Source: an uncultured Flavobacteriales bacterium
Lineage (GTDB): Bacteria > Bacteroidota > Bacteroidia > Flavobacteriales > Flavobacteriaceae
Assembly (NCBI GenBank): GCA_913020155.1
Contig: CAJWBA010000022.1
Span: 1 to 33,689 of the forward strand
Reading direction: 5' to 3'
DNA length: 33,689 nucleotides
This document shows, one piece after another, positions 16,521 through 24,900 of the stretch. The position numbers were made by a program, and so were the translations under genes. How positions within the stretch are numbered: the first letter of the stretch is position 1; each line of letters begins with the position of its first letter. The notes below the pieces were generated by a model that worked only from the letters and a program-made list of their open reading frames with translations, was not told the DNA's origin and ran no database searches.

Positions 16521-17966
16521 ATGTCAACAAATCTATCTGGTGAAAGACCACTCGAGAGCAGACCCTCAATAGAAGCGAAAGCTTTACGAATAAATCTGAA
16601 TGAGCACATTTATGGAACCTTTGCCGAAATTGGTGCAGGTCAAGAAGTAGCCAGACATTTTTTTAGGGTCGGAGGAGCCTCTGGAACTATTGCAAAAACA
16701 ATTAGTGCCTACGATAAAAATTTCAGTGATAATATCTATGGTGAGGACGAAGATGGTCGCTACGTTACTGAAACTCGTTTGACCAAAATGTTGGGTCACG
16801 AAATGAAACTTCTTGAAAATAGAATCCCAAGGTCGAAGAATCCTAACAAAATGTTTTTTACCTATGCCAATACAGTTACTACCATTGATTTTGCAAAAAA
16901 ATATAAAGGTAATGGATGGATGGGTGTTCGTTATCAAACGGCTCCCAATCAAGAATACAATGAAATTACTCTACATGTTCGTTTCCACCAAACTGAGGCT
17001 CGATTTCAACAAGAATCCCTTGGTATTATGGGCGTAAATTTAGTTTATGGAGCCTTTTACAAACATGATAAGCCCAAAAAGCTTTTAAAATATTTATACG
17101 ATCATATTGATAAAGATGCAATAGAAATTGACACCATCAACTTTTCTGGTCCTCTGTTTGAAAACGTAGACAATCGTTTAATGAGTTTGCAATTGGTCAA
17201 AAAAGGAATGACCGAAGCCGTAATGTTCAATCCCAGTGGCAATAACATACTCCCTGCAAGAGAACTTTACAAAAAAAATATCTTGGCACTACGTGGAAGT
17301 TTTAGACCTGTAACTAAGGTAAACATCGATATGTTCGAAAAGTCCTTGGAGGTATTTCTTCAAGAACAGGAAGTCAATGAAAATAAAACGGTGGTTATTT
17401 TTGAAATAACTCTTTCTAACCTAACTTCACAAGGAGAAATTGATGAAAAAGACTTTATGGATAGAGCCAAACTCCTCTGTTCATTGGGACATGTGGTAAT
17501 GATTTCAAACTTTAAAGAATATTATCGTCTTGTTGATTATTTATCGCAATACACCAAAAAACAAATGGCATTAGCCATGGGAGTCAATAGCTTTATCGAG
17601 GTGTTTGACGAAAATTATTACACCGATTTGAGCGGAGGAATCCTAGAGGCTTTTGGGAAGATGTTCTACAACAATCTAAAAGTATACCTCTATCCCACAA
17701 AAGATGGAAATGGAAATATCATAACGAGTAATAACTTAAAACTGCACCCAAGAATGAAAGACTTTTACAAGTTTTTTAAATACAACGGTAAGGTTGTTGA
17801 TATTTTTGATTTCGAACCGGAATATCTCGATATCTTTTCTCGAAAAATTCTACAACAAATCAATAATAACGAAATTGAATGGGATGAACATCTTCCGGAA
17901 GGAATATCGGATATGATTGTAAAAAATAAAATGTTCGGATTCAATCCAGAATCAAATAAAGTCTAG
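16521..17966 (+). CDS. conserved Bacteroidota protein of unknown function (often mislabelled)
   Basis: The 481-residue protein is soluble, with no signal peptide and no membrane segment. Its N-terminal part is strikingly regular: NEHIYGTFAEIGAGQEVARH (about 27-46), FFRVGGASGTIAKTISAYD and RLTKMLGHEMKLLENR. The GTFAEIGAGQEVA stretch resembles a nucleotide-binding glycine loop. The middle has LYDHIDKDAIEIDTINFSGP and ALRGSFRPVTKVNIDMFEKS; the C-terminal half ends in a charged region. I recall close relatives being labelled TonB-dependent receptor or nicotinate-nucleotide adenylyltransferase; neither label fits, since there is no barrel or plug and no HxGH motif. It stands alone between divergent MBL-fold and convergent bcp genes. 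Function unknown; an enzyme or a chaperone-like role cannot be separated by eye. Confidence 0.8.
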   Translation: MSTNLSGERPLESRPSIEAKALRINLNEHIYGTFAEIGAGQEVARHFFRVGGASGTIAKTISAYDKNFSDNIYGEDEDGRYVTETRLTKMLGHEMKLLENRIPRSKNPNKMFFTYANTVTTIDFAKKYKGNGWMGVRYQTAPNQEYNEITLHVRFHQTEARFQQESLGIMGVNLVYGAFYKHDKPKKLLKYLYDHIDKDAIEIDTINFSGPLFENVDNRLMSLQLVKKGMTEAVMFNPSGNNILPARELYKKNILALRGSFRPVTKVNIDMFEKSLEVFLQEQEVNENKTVVIFEITLSNLTSQGEIDEKDFMDRAKLLCSLGHVVMISNFKEYYRLVDYLSQYTKKQMALAMGVNSFIEVFDENYYTDLSGGILEAFGKMFYNNLKVYLYPTKDGNGNIITSNNLKLHPRMKDFYKFFKYNGKVVDIFDFEPEYLDIFSRKILQQINNNEIEWDEHLPEGISDMIVKNKMFGFNPESNKV

Positions 17967-17979
17967 TTTTTTAACGATT

Positions 17980-18432
17980 CTATTCAAGAATCTGAGCTGC
18001 GTGTTCCTTGGTTTTTACTTTATCAATAACACGTTCCACTTTACCTTTGCCGTCGATGATAAATGTTTTTCTATGAATTCCATCGTACTCTTTACCCATA
18101 AACTTTTTTAGGCCCCAAACTCCAAAAGCATTGATAACATCCTTATTCTCATCAGCTATCAAAGGAAAAGGGAAATTGTGTTTATTTGAGAAATTTTGTT
18201 GGATTTTTTGGCTATCAGCACTAACTCCAAGCAAACTATATCCTGCGTTTTTTAATTCCTCATAATGATCACGTAAATCACATGCTTCAGCAGTGCAACC
18301 TGGTGTATTTGCTCTGGGATAGAAGAATACTACTAATTTCTTCCCTTTGTAGTCTTCAAGTCGGTGCAAGGTACCTGTTTCATCAGCACAACTAAAGTTG
18401 GGTACTAAATCTCCTTCTTTGAGTGTATTCAT
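17980..18432 (-). CDS. bcp: thiol peroxidase Bcp (atypical peroxiredoxin)
   Basis: The 150-residue cytoplasmic protein reduces hydrogen peroxide and organic hydroperoxides using thioredoxin. The peroxiredoxin signature is clear: VVFFYPRANTPGCTAEACDLRD, split here as FFYPRANTPGC and TAEACDLRD, with peroxidatic C46 and resolving C51 five residues later, as in the BCP group. Further support comes from LLGVSADSQKIQQNFSNKH, FPLIADENKDVINAFGVWG and RKTFIIDGKGKVERVI. Length is normal (about 150). It converges with the 481-residue gene (13 bases between stops) and diverges from nth. Confidence 0.95.
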   Translation of the reverse strand: MNTLKEGDLVPNFSCADETGTLHRLEDYKGKKLVVFFYPRANTPGCTAEACDLRDHYEELKNAGYSLLGVSADSQKIQQNFSNKHNFPFPLIADENKDVINAFGVWGLKKFMGKEYDGIHRKTFIIDGKGKVERVIDKVKTKEHAAQILE

Positions 18433-18510
18433 AGCAGTTTTTTTTCTAAATTACGAAAAAAGATTAGGCTTCTCAAAAACGGACTAAAAAATTGTTTTGT
18501 ACATAGAATC

Positions 18511-18518
18511 TATGTTTG
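18511..18518 (+). promoter_or_regulatory. candidate -7 element (TATGTTTG) for nth
   Basis: TATGTTTG fits TAnnTTTG. A TTG ends 16 bases before it, slightly short of the usual spacing. If used, transcription would start near 18524, so translation would begin at the ATG at 18533 rather than at 18512 or the TTG at 18497. Confidence 0.3.
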
Positions 18519-18532
18519 ATAATTCATCTAAA

Positions 18533-19183
18533 ATGACAAAAAACGAAAAAGTAGCCTTTGCTATGGAAACCCTTCAGAATTTATATCCTGAAATTCCAAT
18601 ACCCTTGGATCACGGCGATCCCTACACTTTATTAATTGCTGTTTTACTCTCAGCACAAAGTACAGATATAAGGGTTAATAAAATAACTCCTTTACTGTTT
18701 GAAAGGGCTTCTACACCTCAAGAAATGATTAAATTAACGGTTGATGAAATTCGAAAAATTATTAAACCTGTAGGCCTCTCTCCCATGAAATCAAAAGGAA
18801 TACACGGGCTCTCTCAAATTCTTCTAGAGAAACATAACGGTAGAGTTCCGCAAGATTTTGATGCGCTTGAAGAGCTCCCTTCTGTTGGACATAAAACGGC
18901 AAGTGTTGTAATGTCTCAAGCTTTTGGTGTACCTGCGTTCCCGGTAGACACTCACATTCACAGGTTGATGTATCGGTGGGGTTTTACTAATGGTAAATCT
19001 GTAGTTCAAACAGAACGAGATGCAAAAAGGCTCTTTCCTAAAGATAGATGGAATGATTTACACTTGCAGATAATTTGGTATGGAAGAGAATATTCTCCAG
19101 CGAGAGGATGGAAAATCAAAAACGACATTATTACAAGAACTATTGGCAGAATATCTATTTTAAAAGCTTTTGATGAAAAATAG
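18533..19183 (+). CDS. nth: endonuclease III homologue without the Fe-S cluster
   Basis: The 216-residue product is a base-excision repair glycosylase of the endonuclease III family. The helix-hairpin-helix and catalytic residues are intact: ELPSVGHKTASVVM (K121) and FPVDTHIHRLMYRWG (D139). Typical members end with four cysteines holding a [4Fe-4S] cluster (CxxxxxxCxxCxxxxxC); here the same region reads WYGREYSPARGWKIKND and the whole protein has no cysteine. I choose the ATG at 18533, which fits the family length; in-frame starts at 18512 (ATG) and 18497 (TTG) would add 7 or 12 unconserved residues. Loss of the cluster appears common in flavobacteria (from memory). It should still excise oxidised pyrimidines. 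It diverges from bcp. Confidence 0.93.
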   Translation: MTKNEKVAFAMETLQNLYPEIPIPLDHGDPYTLLIAVLLSAQSTDIRVNKITPLLFERASTPQEMIKLTVDEIRKIIKPVGLSPMKSKGIHGLSQILLEKHNGRVPQDFDALEELPSVGHKTASVVMSQAFGVPAFPVDTHIHRLMYRWGFTNGKSVVQTERDAKRLFPKDRWNDLHLQIIWYGREYSPARGWKIKNDIITRTIGRISILKAFDEK

Positions 19184-19188
19184 CTCTT

Positions 19189-19335
19189 TCACTTCTTTAA
19201 TTCTTTGGAGATTTCTTGATTAGAATCGTTCAATGTTTTGTAGGCTTTTGAAAAAGCGAGAATACGCTTAACTGTCAGCTCACTAGGACCTTCTTTTTTA
19301 TTTGAAGGATTTTTATTAGAGTAATTTTTTTCCAT
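19189..19335 (-). CDS. 48-residue conserved-type small protein behind the sigma factor
   Basis: A short reading frame runs from the ATG at 19335 to a TGA at 19189-19191. Its product is 48 residues, rich in Lys/Asn/Ser, with the core PSELTVKRILAFSKAYKTL and a charged C-terminus (NQEISKELKK). There is no signal peptide or membrane segment; the core looks helical and amphipathic. The gene lies 51 bases downstream of the sigma-factor stop on the same strand, and five bases separate its stop from the convergent nth stop. I recall similar very short proteins containing a PSxxTVxxILxFSKAY-like core near this sigma factor in other flavobacteria, but cannot check. It may be co-transcribed with the sigma factor; no function is known. 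Confidence 0.65.
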   Translation of the reverse strand: MEKNYSNKNPSNKKEGPSELTVKRILAFSKAYKTLNDSNQEISKELKK

Positions 19336-19386
19336 AAACTTTACTTGTACAGTTTAATAACGAAAAAAATAAAAAAATAGTATTCC

Positions 19387-19977
19387 CTAGGCCGATAAAA
19401 CGACCTGATGCTTCTCAATTAATTTTCTAATGTTGATGACAGCGTACCTCATGCGACCTAGCGCTGTGTTGATACTTACCCCAGTAATCTCAGCAATCTC
19501 TCTAAAACTCATGTCTTTGTATAAACGCATGGTCAGTACCTCTTGTTGATCACTTGGCAATTCTACAATTAATTTTTTTAAATCCTTAACAACTTGTTTG
19601 TCAATCATAGTACTTTCTATATTTGGGACATCATCACCAATAATCTGAAAAATATCAAATTCATCTTTACCTTCAAAAATTGGAATACGATTACTCTTTC
19701 TAAAATGATCAATCACTAAATTGTGAGATATTCTCATTACCCAAGGAAGAAACTTCCCTTCTTCTTGGTAAACTCCTCTTTTGAGGGTACGAATTACCTT
19801 AATGAAAGTGTCTTGAAAAATATCTTCAGCAATTTCTCGATCAAAAACTTTAGAATAAATAAAATTGTAAATTTTGAGTTTATGACGTTCTATTAGAGTA
19901 GCTAATAAAATTTCACACCCATCAATGTAACCTTGAACAAGGGCGGCATCAGATAATTTTTTGATAGAATTTGACAT
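19387..19977 (-). CDS. sigma-70 family RNA polymerase sigma factor (ECF-like)
   Basis: The 196-residue protein has sigma region 2 (about 40-100: DREIAEDIFQDTFIKVIRTL, then FLPWVMRISHNLVIDHFRKS) and region 4 (about 135-190: LPSDQQEVLTMRLYKDMSF, REIAEITGVSINTALGRMRY), with no region 1 or 3. This is the ECF arrangement. The GVSINTALGRMRYA helix-turn-helix text is the form found in a widely conserved, housekeeping-like Bacteroidota sigma that is not paired with an anti-sigma gene. No FecR or zinc anti-sigma gene is next to it here. A well-formed Bacteroidetes promoter lies upstream, giving a leader of about 85 bases. The 48-residue gene follows. Confidence 0.93.
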   Translation of the reverse strand: MSNSIKKLSDAALVQGYIDGCEILLATLIERHKLKIYNFIYSKVFDREIAEDIFQDTFIKVIRTLKRGVYQEEGKFLPWVMRISHNLVIDHFRKSNRIPIFEGKDEFDIFQIIGDDVPNIESTMIDKQVVKDLKKLIVELPSDQQEVLTMRLYKDMSFREIAEITGVSINTALGRMRYAVINIRKLIEKHQVVLSA

Positions 19978-20067
19978 ACAATTTGCTTTTAAACACCCCT
20001 TAGGATGTGGGTTTTCGTTAAATTTAAAAGTAAAGTTGCTCTATGTTTCTATCAATTAATATTTATA

Positions 20068-20097
20068 CAAATTTAAGTTATTATTTTGAATTGACAA
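20068..20097 (-). promoter_or_regulatory. promoter of the sigma-factor gene
   Basis: On the minus strand TTG (20097-20095) is followed by 19 bases and TAAATTTG (20075-20068), a good match to the Bacteroidetes -33/-7 consensus. The predicted start near 20062 leaves a leader of about 85 bases before the ATG at 19977. This is one of the two best promoter matches in the window. Confidence 0.55.
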
Positions 20098-20196
20098 TGT
20101 CTTCATTCACAAATCGTTACAATCGACTTTTTAAAAACAAAAATAAACACCTTTAATTCCTTGTTATTACTTTATCTTTAAGGAACAATAAGTTTC

Positions 20197-20433
20197 ATGT
20201 CAGATCCTTCTAAAACACAACCAAACAATCCCCTGCACGGAATTAAATTAGCTGATATCCTTGAGCGATTAGTTGACGTTTATGGTTTTGAAGAACTCGG
20301 TACTCGAATCCCTGTCCGATGTTTCAATCTGAATCCCTCAATTAAATCAAGTTTAAAGTTTTTGAGAAAAACTCCCTGGGCACGCGCTAAAGTAGAACAA
20401 TTGTATCTCTGCATTAAATTTGGTGAAAATTGA
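20197..20433 (+). CDS. VF530 family (DUF2132) DNA-binding protein
   Basis: This 78-residue protein matches the VF530/DUF2132 family almost end to end: [20 protein letters not shown] (10-29), [20 protein letters not shown] and [20 protein letters not shown]. The C-terminal [16 protein letters not shown] is the family signature. A structure of a Vibrio homologue showed a small helical fold and DNA binding was proposed; the biological role remains unclear. The uvrA start follows 81 bases after its stop on the same strand, so co-transcription with this repair gene is possible but not shown. No signal peptide or cluster motif is present. Confidence 0.92.
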   Translation: MSDPSKTQPNNPLHGIKLADILERLVDVYGFEELGTRIPVRCFNLNPSIKSSLKFLRKTPWARAKVEQLYLCIKFGEN

Positions 20434-20514
20434 AATTATAATTTAACAATAACTTAGTGAATCCCAGTAAAAAAATTAGGAGATAAGTTGTATCTTACAC
20501 TCTTGATTTTTACA

Positions 20515-23301
20515 ATGAAAGACGTTAGAAAATTAGACCCAAAAAATCATATCATCATTTTAGGTGCTCAAATCCATAACCTTAGAAATGTTGATGTTGC
20601 CATAGAAAGAAATAAACTTACGGTTATCACTGGGCTATCGGGTTCAGGGAAATCGTCTTTGGCCTTTGATACACTTTATGCTGAAGGTCAAAGACGTTAT
20701 GTGGAGAGTTTATCTTCCTATGCGCGTCAATTTATGGGGAGATTGAACAAACCAAAAGTTGAGCAAATCAGAGGGATTGCTCCAGCAATAGCTGTAGAAC
20801 AAAAAGTAAATTCTTCTAATCCCAGATCGACTGTAGGCACTAAAAGTGAAATTTATGACTACCTGAAACTGCTCTTTGCTCGAATTGGAGTTACCTACTC
20901 CCCTATTTCAAATAATGTAGTTAAAAAAGACAGTGTTTCAGATGTTGTTGAGTATATTTTTTCTTTGGAGGAAAACACCAAATTACTACTCTTAACTAGC
21001 GTAGCCAATACTCAAAAAAGAAGTCGAAAAGATGTAATTAAAATACTGATTCAACAAGGATTCGCTCGAATATTTTCTGATGGTAAAACGATCCGATTAG
21101 ACGATATTTCTGAAAAACCTCCAGAATCTTTTGAATTGGTTGTAGATCGAATAGTTTTAAAAAAAGATGAAGATTTTAAGAATCGACTTTCCGATGCAAT
21201 TGAAATCGCTTTTTTTGAAGGAAATGGCAGCTGTTCAGTAGTTTCTCTTGACTGTAAAAATCGAAAAAAATTTTCTAATAATTTTGAAGCAGATGGAATG
21301 CAATTTACCTTTCCAAATGTACATTTATTCAGTTTTAACAATCCTTTTGGCGCTTGCCCAAAATGTGAAGGATATGGGGATATCATTGGGATTGACCCTG
21401 AATTAGTTATCCCAAATACGGGGCTATCAATTTATGAGGAGGCAATACTTCCTTGGAAAAGTGATACCATGCGCAAGTACTATGATGATTTGGTAAACAA
21501 TGCTTACCGCTTTGATTTTCCTATTCATAAACCCTATTTTAAGTTGGATCAAGATCAAAAAAGTCTGCTCTGGAAAGGAAATTCATATTTTACAGGCTTA
21601 GATAAGTTTTTTAAAAAAATTGAATCCAAAAACTACAAAATTCAAAACCGTGTTCTCCTTTCTCGATACAGAGGAAAAACGAATTGCAACTCTTGTCAAG
21701 GAACGCGACTAAAGCAAGAGGCAAATTATGTAAAAATTAATGGTAAAAGTTTAGCTGAACTAGTAAATGAACCCTTAGATGATTTACTAGAATTCTTCAA
21801 TAACTTGACACTTTCTGAACAGCAACAAGAGGTTGCCGATCGACTTATTGTAGAAATTAAAAGTAGACTTAATTTTATAAAAGATGTAGGACTAGGTTAT
21901 TTAACTTTAAATCGGAAATCAAATTCCCTGTCAGGTGGGGAATCCCAGCGAATTAACTTAGCTACTTCTCTGGGGAGCAGTTTAGTCGGGTCGATGTACA
22001 TCTTAGATGAACCAAGCATAGGATTGCATTCTCGAGACAATGAACGCTTGATAAAAATATTAAAGCAACTTCGAGACATTGGCAATACAGTTATTGTAGT
22101 AGAACACGATGAAGAAATTATGATGGCTTCAGATCGTATTATCGATATGGGACCAGAAGCTGGAACCCTTGGAGGTCAAATTGTTGCAGAAGGTAAAATG
22201 AGCGATATTCTGGCTGTAAATTCATTGACTACTCAGTATCTAACAAACAAACTGAGAATTGAAATTCCTACTAAGCGACGCTCAAGTAAAGAACAGTTAA
22301 TTGTTGTTGGGGCTCGAGAAAATAATCTACAAAACATAACTACGCATTTTCCTTTAAATTCGCTAACGGTGGTTACTGGAGTTTCTGGAAGTGGGAAAAG
22401 CACCCTGGTAAAAAAGATATTGTATCCTGCGCTTCAGCGTGAGCTTGGCATTTTTGTTGAAAAACCCGGTCAATTTACCGCCTTAAAAGGTAAATATGAC
22501 TCCATTAAACACGTAGAGTTTATCGATCAAAACCCAATTGGGCGTTCCTCGAGATCTAATCCTGTGACCTACATTAAGGCCTATGATGATATCCGAGCTT
22601 TGTTTGCCAACCAACCGCTTTCTAAAATGAGGAATTACCAAGCCAAGCATTTTTCATTTAATGTTGATGGTGGGCGTTGCGAAGCTTGTAAAGGAGAAGG
22701 AACTGTTACCATTGAAATGCAATTCATGGCAGATGTTGTCCTTCAATGTGAGCATTGCAAAGGAAAGCGCTTTAAAAAAGAAGTACGTGAGGTTCAATTT
22801 GAAGGTAAATCTATTGATGCTATTTTAGAATTTACGGTAGATGATGCAATGGCTTTCTTTGAAGAACATTCACATGCAAAACTGGTCAAAAAGCTAGCAC
22901 CATTAAAAAAAGTTGGTCTTGGTTATGTATCCCTCGGACAATCCTCGGCTTCCCTCTCAGGTGGAGAAGCCCAGCGCATAAAATTAGCCTCTTTTATTGG
23001 CAAAGGAGATCACAAAGAAAAAATACTCTTTATTTTTGATGAACCAACAACTGGTTTACATTTTCATGATATAAAAAAGCTTTTAACTTCTTTTGAAGCT
23101 CTTCTCGAAAAAGGGCATTCTATTATTGTAGTTGAGCACAATATTGACTTAATCAAATGTGCCGACCATATTGTAGATCTTGGGCCTGAAGGTGGAAATA
23201 AAGGAGGAGTTTTGTTGGGAGAGGGAACTCCAGAAGAACTGGTAAAAAACAAAAATTCTTATACTGGAAAATATTTAGCAAAAAAAATATTACTTGATTA
23301 A
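20515..23301 (+). CDS. uvrA: excinuclease ABC subunit UvrA
   Basis: UvrA scans DNA for bulky lesions and hands them to UvrB in nucleotide excision repair. The 928-residue product has two ABC ATPase halves. The first has [20 protein letters not shown], split by the UvrB-binding and insertion domains, the zinc pair CPKC...CNSC, signature [12 protein letters not shown] and [12 protein letters not shown]. The second has [13 protein letters not shown], the zinc motif CEACKGEG...CEHCKGKRF, signature [13 protein letters not shown] and [14 protein letters not shown] start at the ATG at 20515; a TTG at 20488 in frame would add nine unconserved residues. Length is normal (about 930-950). No SOS-box-like palindrome is seen upstream. 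A strong hairpin terminator follows at 23401. Confidence 0.98.
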   Translation: MKDVRKLDPKNHIIILGAQIHNLRNVDVAIERNKLTVITGLSGSGKSSLAFDTLYAEGQRRYVESLSSYARQFMGRLNKPKVEQIRGIAPAIAVEQKVNSSNPRSTVGTKSEIYDYLKLLFARIGVTYSPISNNVVKKDSVSDVVEYIFSLEENTKLLLLTSVANTQKRSRKDVIKILIQQGFARIFSDGKTIRLDDISEKPPESFELVVDRIVLKKDEDFKNRLSDAIEIAFFEGNGSCSVVSLDCKNRKKFSNNFEADGMQFTFPNVHLFSFNNPFGACPKCEGYGDIIGIDPELVIPNTGLSIYEEAILPWKSDTMRKYYDDLVNNAYRFDFPIHKPYFKLDQDQKSLLWKGNSYFTGLDKFFKKIESKNYKIQNRVLLSRYRGKTNCNSCQGTRLKQEANYVKINGKSLAELVNEPLDDLLEFFNNLTLSEQQQEVADRLIVEIKSRLNFIKDVGLGYLTLNRKSNSLSGGESQRINLATSLGSSLVGSMYILDEPSIGLHSRDNERLIKILKQLRDIGNTVIVVEHDEEIMMASDRIIDMGPEAGTLGGQIVAEGKMSDILAVNSLTTQYLTNKLRIEIPTKRRSSKEQLIVVGARENNLQNITTHFPLNSLTVVTGVSGSGKSTLVKKILYPALQRELGIFVEKPGQFTALKGKYDSIKHVEFIDQNPIGRSSRSNPVTYIKAYDDIRALFANQPLSKMRNYQAKHFSFNVDGGRCEACKGEGTVTIEMQFMADVVLQCEHCKGKRFKKEVREVQFEGKSIDAILEFTVDDAMAFFEEHSHAKLVKKLAPLKKVGLGYVSLGQSSASLSGGEAQRIKLASFIGKGDHKEKILFIFDEPTTGLHFHDIKKLLTSFEALLEKGHSIIVVEHNIDLIKCADHIVDLGPEGGNKGGVLLGEGTPEELVKNKNSYTGKYLAKKILLD

Positions 23302-23400
23302 CAAAAGTTTAACATTTGAATTATGAGTTTGGCTCACTAATTGTAAATTTAGAATAGTTTTAATTTCATAATTAAATTGTTGGTTAAATGATTTTGTTGG

Positions 23401-23439
23401 CGATAGCTTATTGGTGTTTCAATAAGCTATTGTTTTTTT
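23401..23439 (+). terminator. strong hairpin terminator of uvrA
   Basis: An 11-bp perfect stem (ATAGCTTATTG with CAATAAGCTAT), extended by a wobble and a further pair, closes a 6-base loop (23414-23419) and is followed by seven T. It reads as an intrinsic terminator on the plus strand only. Its 3' arm covers the last codons of the converging flippase gene, whose stop lies at 23427-23429. Confidence 0.8.
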
Positions 23440-24896
23440 ATAAGGCGATTTATAAAATCATTAAACTCTGTTGACAAACCCGTCAAATAACTTATACCCA
23501 AATAAAGTATTCCGACTATAATTGACTTAAGAGATAGTGAAATAAAAGGGTGCGAATCCAAATTCGCATCTTTGAACATCAAATACAGTGCAAGTACGAG
23601 TACTAGAATCCATACTGATTTAACACCGAAAGGATGTATCTTGAACTTATAAAAGACCAACAGGATTTTTAGAATATTAAAAACTGTTATAACAATCAAG
23701 GTGGCTATTGCTGCTCCAATAAATCCATAGGTTGTAATAAACTGAATGTTGAGCACAATTGCAGTTGAGGCTGAGGCGATTGAAAAAATCAATAAAAATC
23801 GATAATGCTTAGAATTGGTTATTATATTATTCAAACAGCCCAAAGAAGCAGAAAAAAGTTTTGTAATAGAAATAAATAAAATTATTGGTAATCCTGCAAC
23901 ATATCCTCTTTCTGTGTTAAGAATTTCTATCAATTTGTAGATGTCCCGAAGATTTACATTGATCACAACAAATATTAAGCCCGAAATTAACAGAAGGTTT
24001 AAAGAACTTTTTTTCAAAAGCTCTTCTAATCGCCTTTTGTTGTTGCTATTTAAGCACTCTGCAACCATGGGGCTTACAATTTGAATCATCGCTCTAGAAG
24101 GAGTATCAATTACTGCAGCAATAAATATCGCAACCATGTAAAAAGAGACGTATTCGGGAGCTAGATACTGTTTTATCATTGATTTATCCAGATCTAAAAT
24201 GATACTTGCTGAAAATCCTGTCAAGAAAATGTAACTACAATAACGCAACAATACTTTTGTATTGCTGGGAAATTCCCAATGAATTTTGGGTGTATGAATC
24301 TTCAAAGCATAAAAGAGAATTAAAAGTAACCTCAGGTAATACCCAGCGATCAAGGCATAAAGAAAACTATCGAAATCCAACCATCCAACTAAGTAAAATG
24401 TAATCAAAACGGTAATCATAACCCGTTGATAAACTTCTTTCAAAAAATTGCCAAATACCGTTTTTTTTTGAATGCGCAACCAACTGTAAAAAATCTCAAA
24501 ATAAGCCGTTGAAATAGCTACACTTAAAATTAGAAATAAATAATCTGAAGCTTTGGATTCATCTGCAAAGAAATAATCCAAAACAAAATCAAATTGATAG
24601 ACCATTAAAGTCAATGGTACAATAAAAAATAACGGCAAAACAACAGAAAAGATCAATAAATTATCTTGATCCCGTTTGTTTTTACAAGCAGAATAAAATT
24701 TTATAACGGAAAATTGAATTCCATAAGAAAAAAGCGGCTGAATGATATTCGAGTTTGCCAACAATGCTCCAACAAGACCATGGAATTCTGGTCCCATGAC
24801 TCTGGGGTAAAATACAATGGTGTTAGCACCGCCCAAAGCAATAGCAAAAAGAATACTAAGTACATTGTAAAATGTCTGTCGAGCAATGATTCCCAT
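23427..24896 (-). CDS. polysaccharide flippase-like membrane protein (MOP superfamily)
   Basis: The 489-residue integral membrane protein has about 12-14 hydrophobic segments and the hallmarks of the oligosaccharide flippase/Wzx-like group: an N-terminal amphipathic start (GIIARQTFYNVLSILFAIA), GANTIVFYPRVMGPEFHGL, and the middle segment AVIDTPSRAMIQIVSPMVAE followed by a lysine/arginine patch. Such proteins flip lipid-linked sugar units across the inner membrane. It starts four bases after the YfhO-like gene and is the last gene of the DUF4834-YfhO-flippase run, so an envelope-glycan function is likely. Which glycan is not indicated; no glycosyltransferase is in the window. Confidence 0.9.
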   Translation of the reverse strand: MGIIARQTFYNVLSILFAIALGGANTIVFYPRVMGPEFHGLVGALLANSNIIQPLFSYGIQFSVIKFYSACKNKRDQDNLLIFSVVLPLFFIVPLTLMVYQFDFVLDYFFADESKASDYLFLILSVAISTAYFEIFYSWLRIQKKTVFGNFLKEVYQRVMITVLITFYLVGWLDFDSFLYALIAGYYLRLLLILFYALKIHTPKIHWEFPSNTKVLLRYCSYIFLTGFSASIILDLDKSMIKQYLAPEYVSFYMVAIFIAAVIDTPSRAMIQIVSPMVAECLNSNNKRRLEELLKKSSLNLLLISGLIFVVINVNLRDIYKLIEILNTERGYVAGLPIILFISITKLFSASLGCLNNIITNSKHYRFLLIFSIASASTAIVLNIQFITTYGFIGAAIATLIVITVFNILKILLVFYKFKIHPFGVKSVWILVLVLALYLMFKDANLDSHPFISLSLKSIIVGILYLGISYLTGLSTEFNDFINRLIKKQ

Positions 24897-24900
24897 TAAT

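Noticed and set aside
17980-18000. Short inverted repeat GATTCT/AGAATC between the 481-residue gene and bcp
   Set aside because: Only six base pairs and no T-tract on either strand; mostly inside the bcp coding end.
20434-20514. Possible LexA-type operator before uvrA
   Set aside because: No palindrome resembling a known LexA site is visible in the gap.
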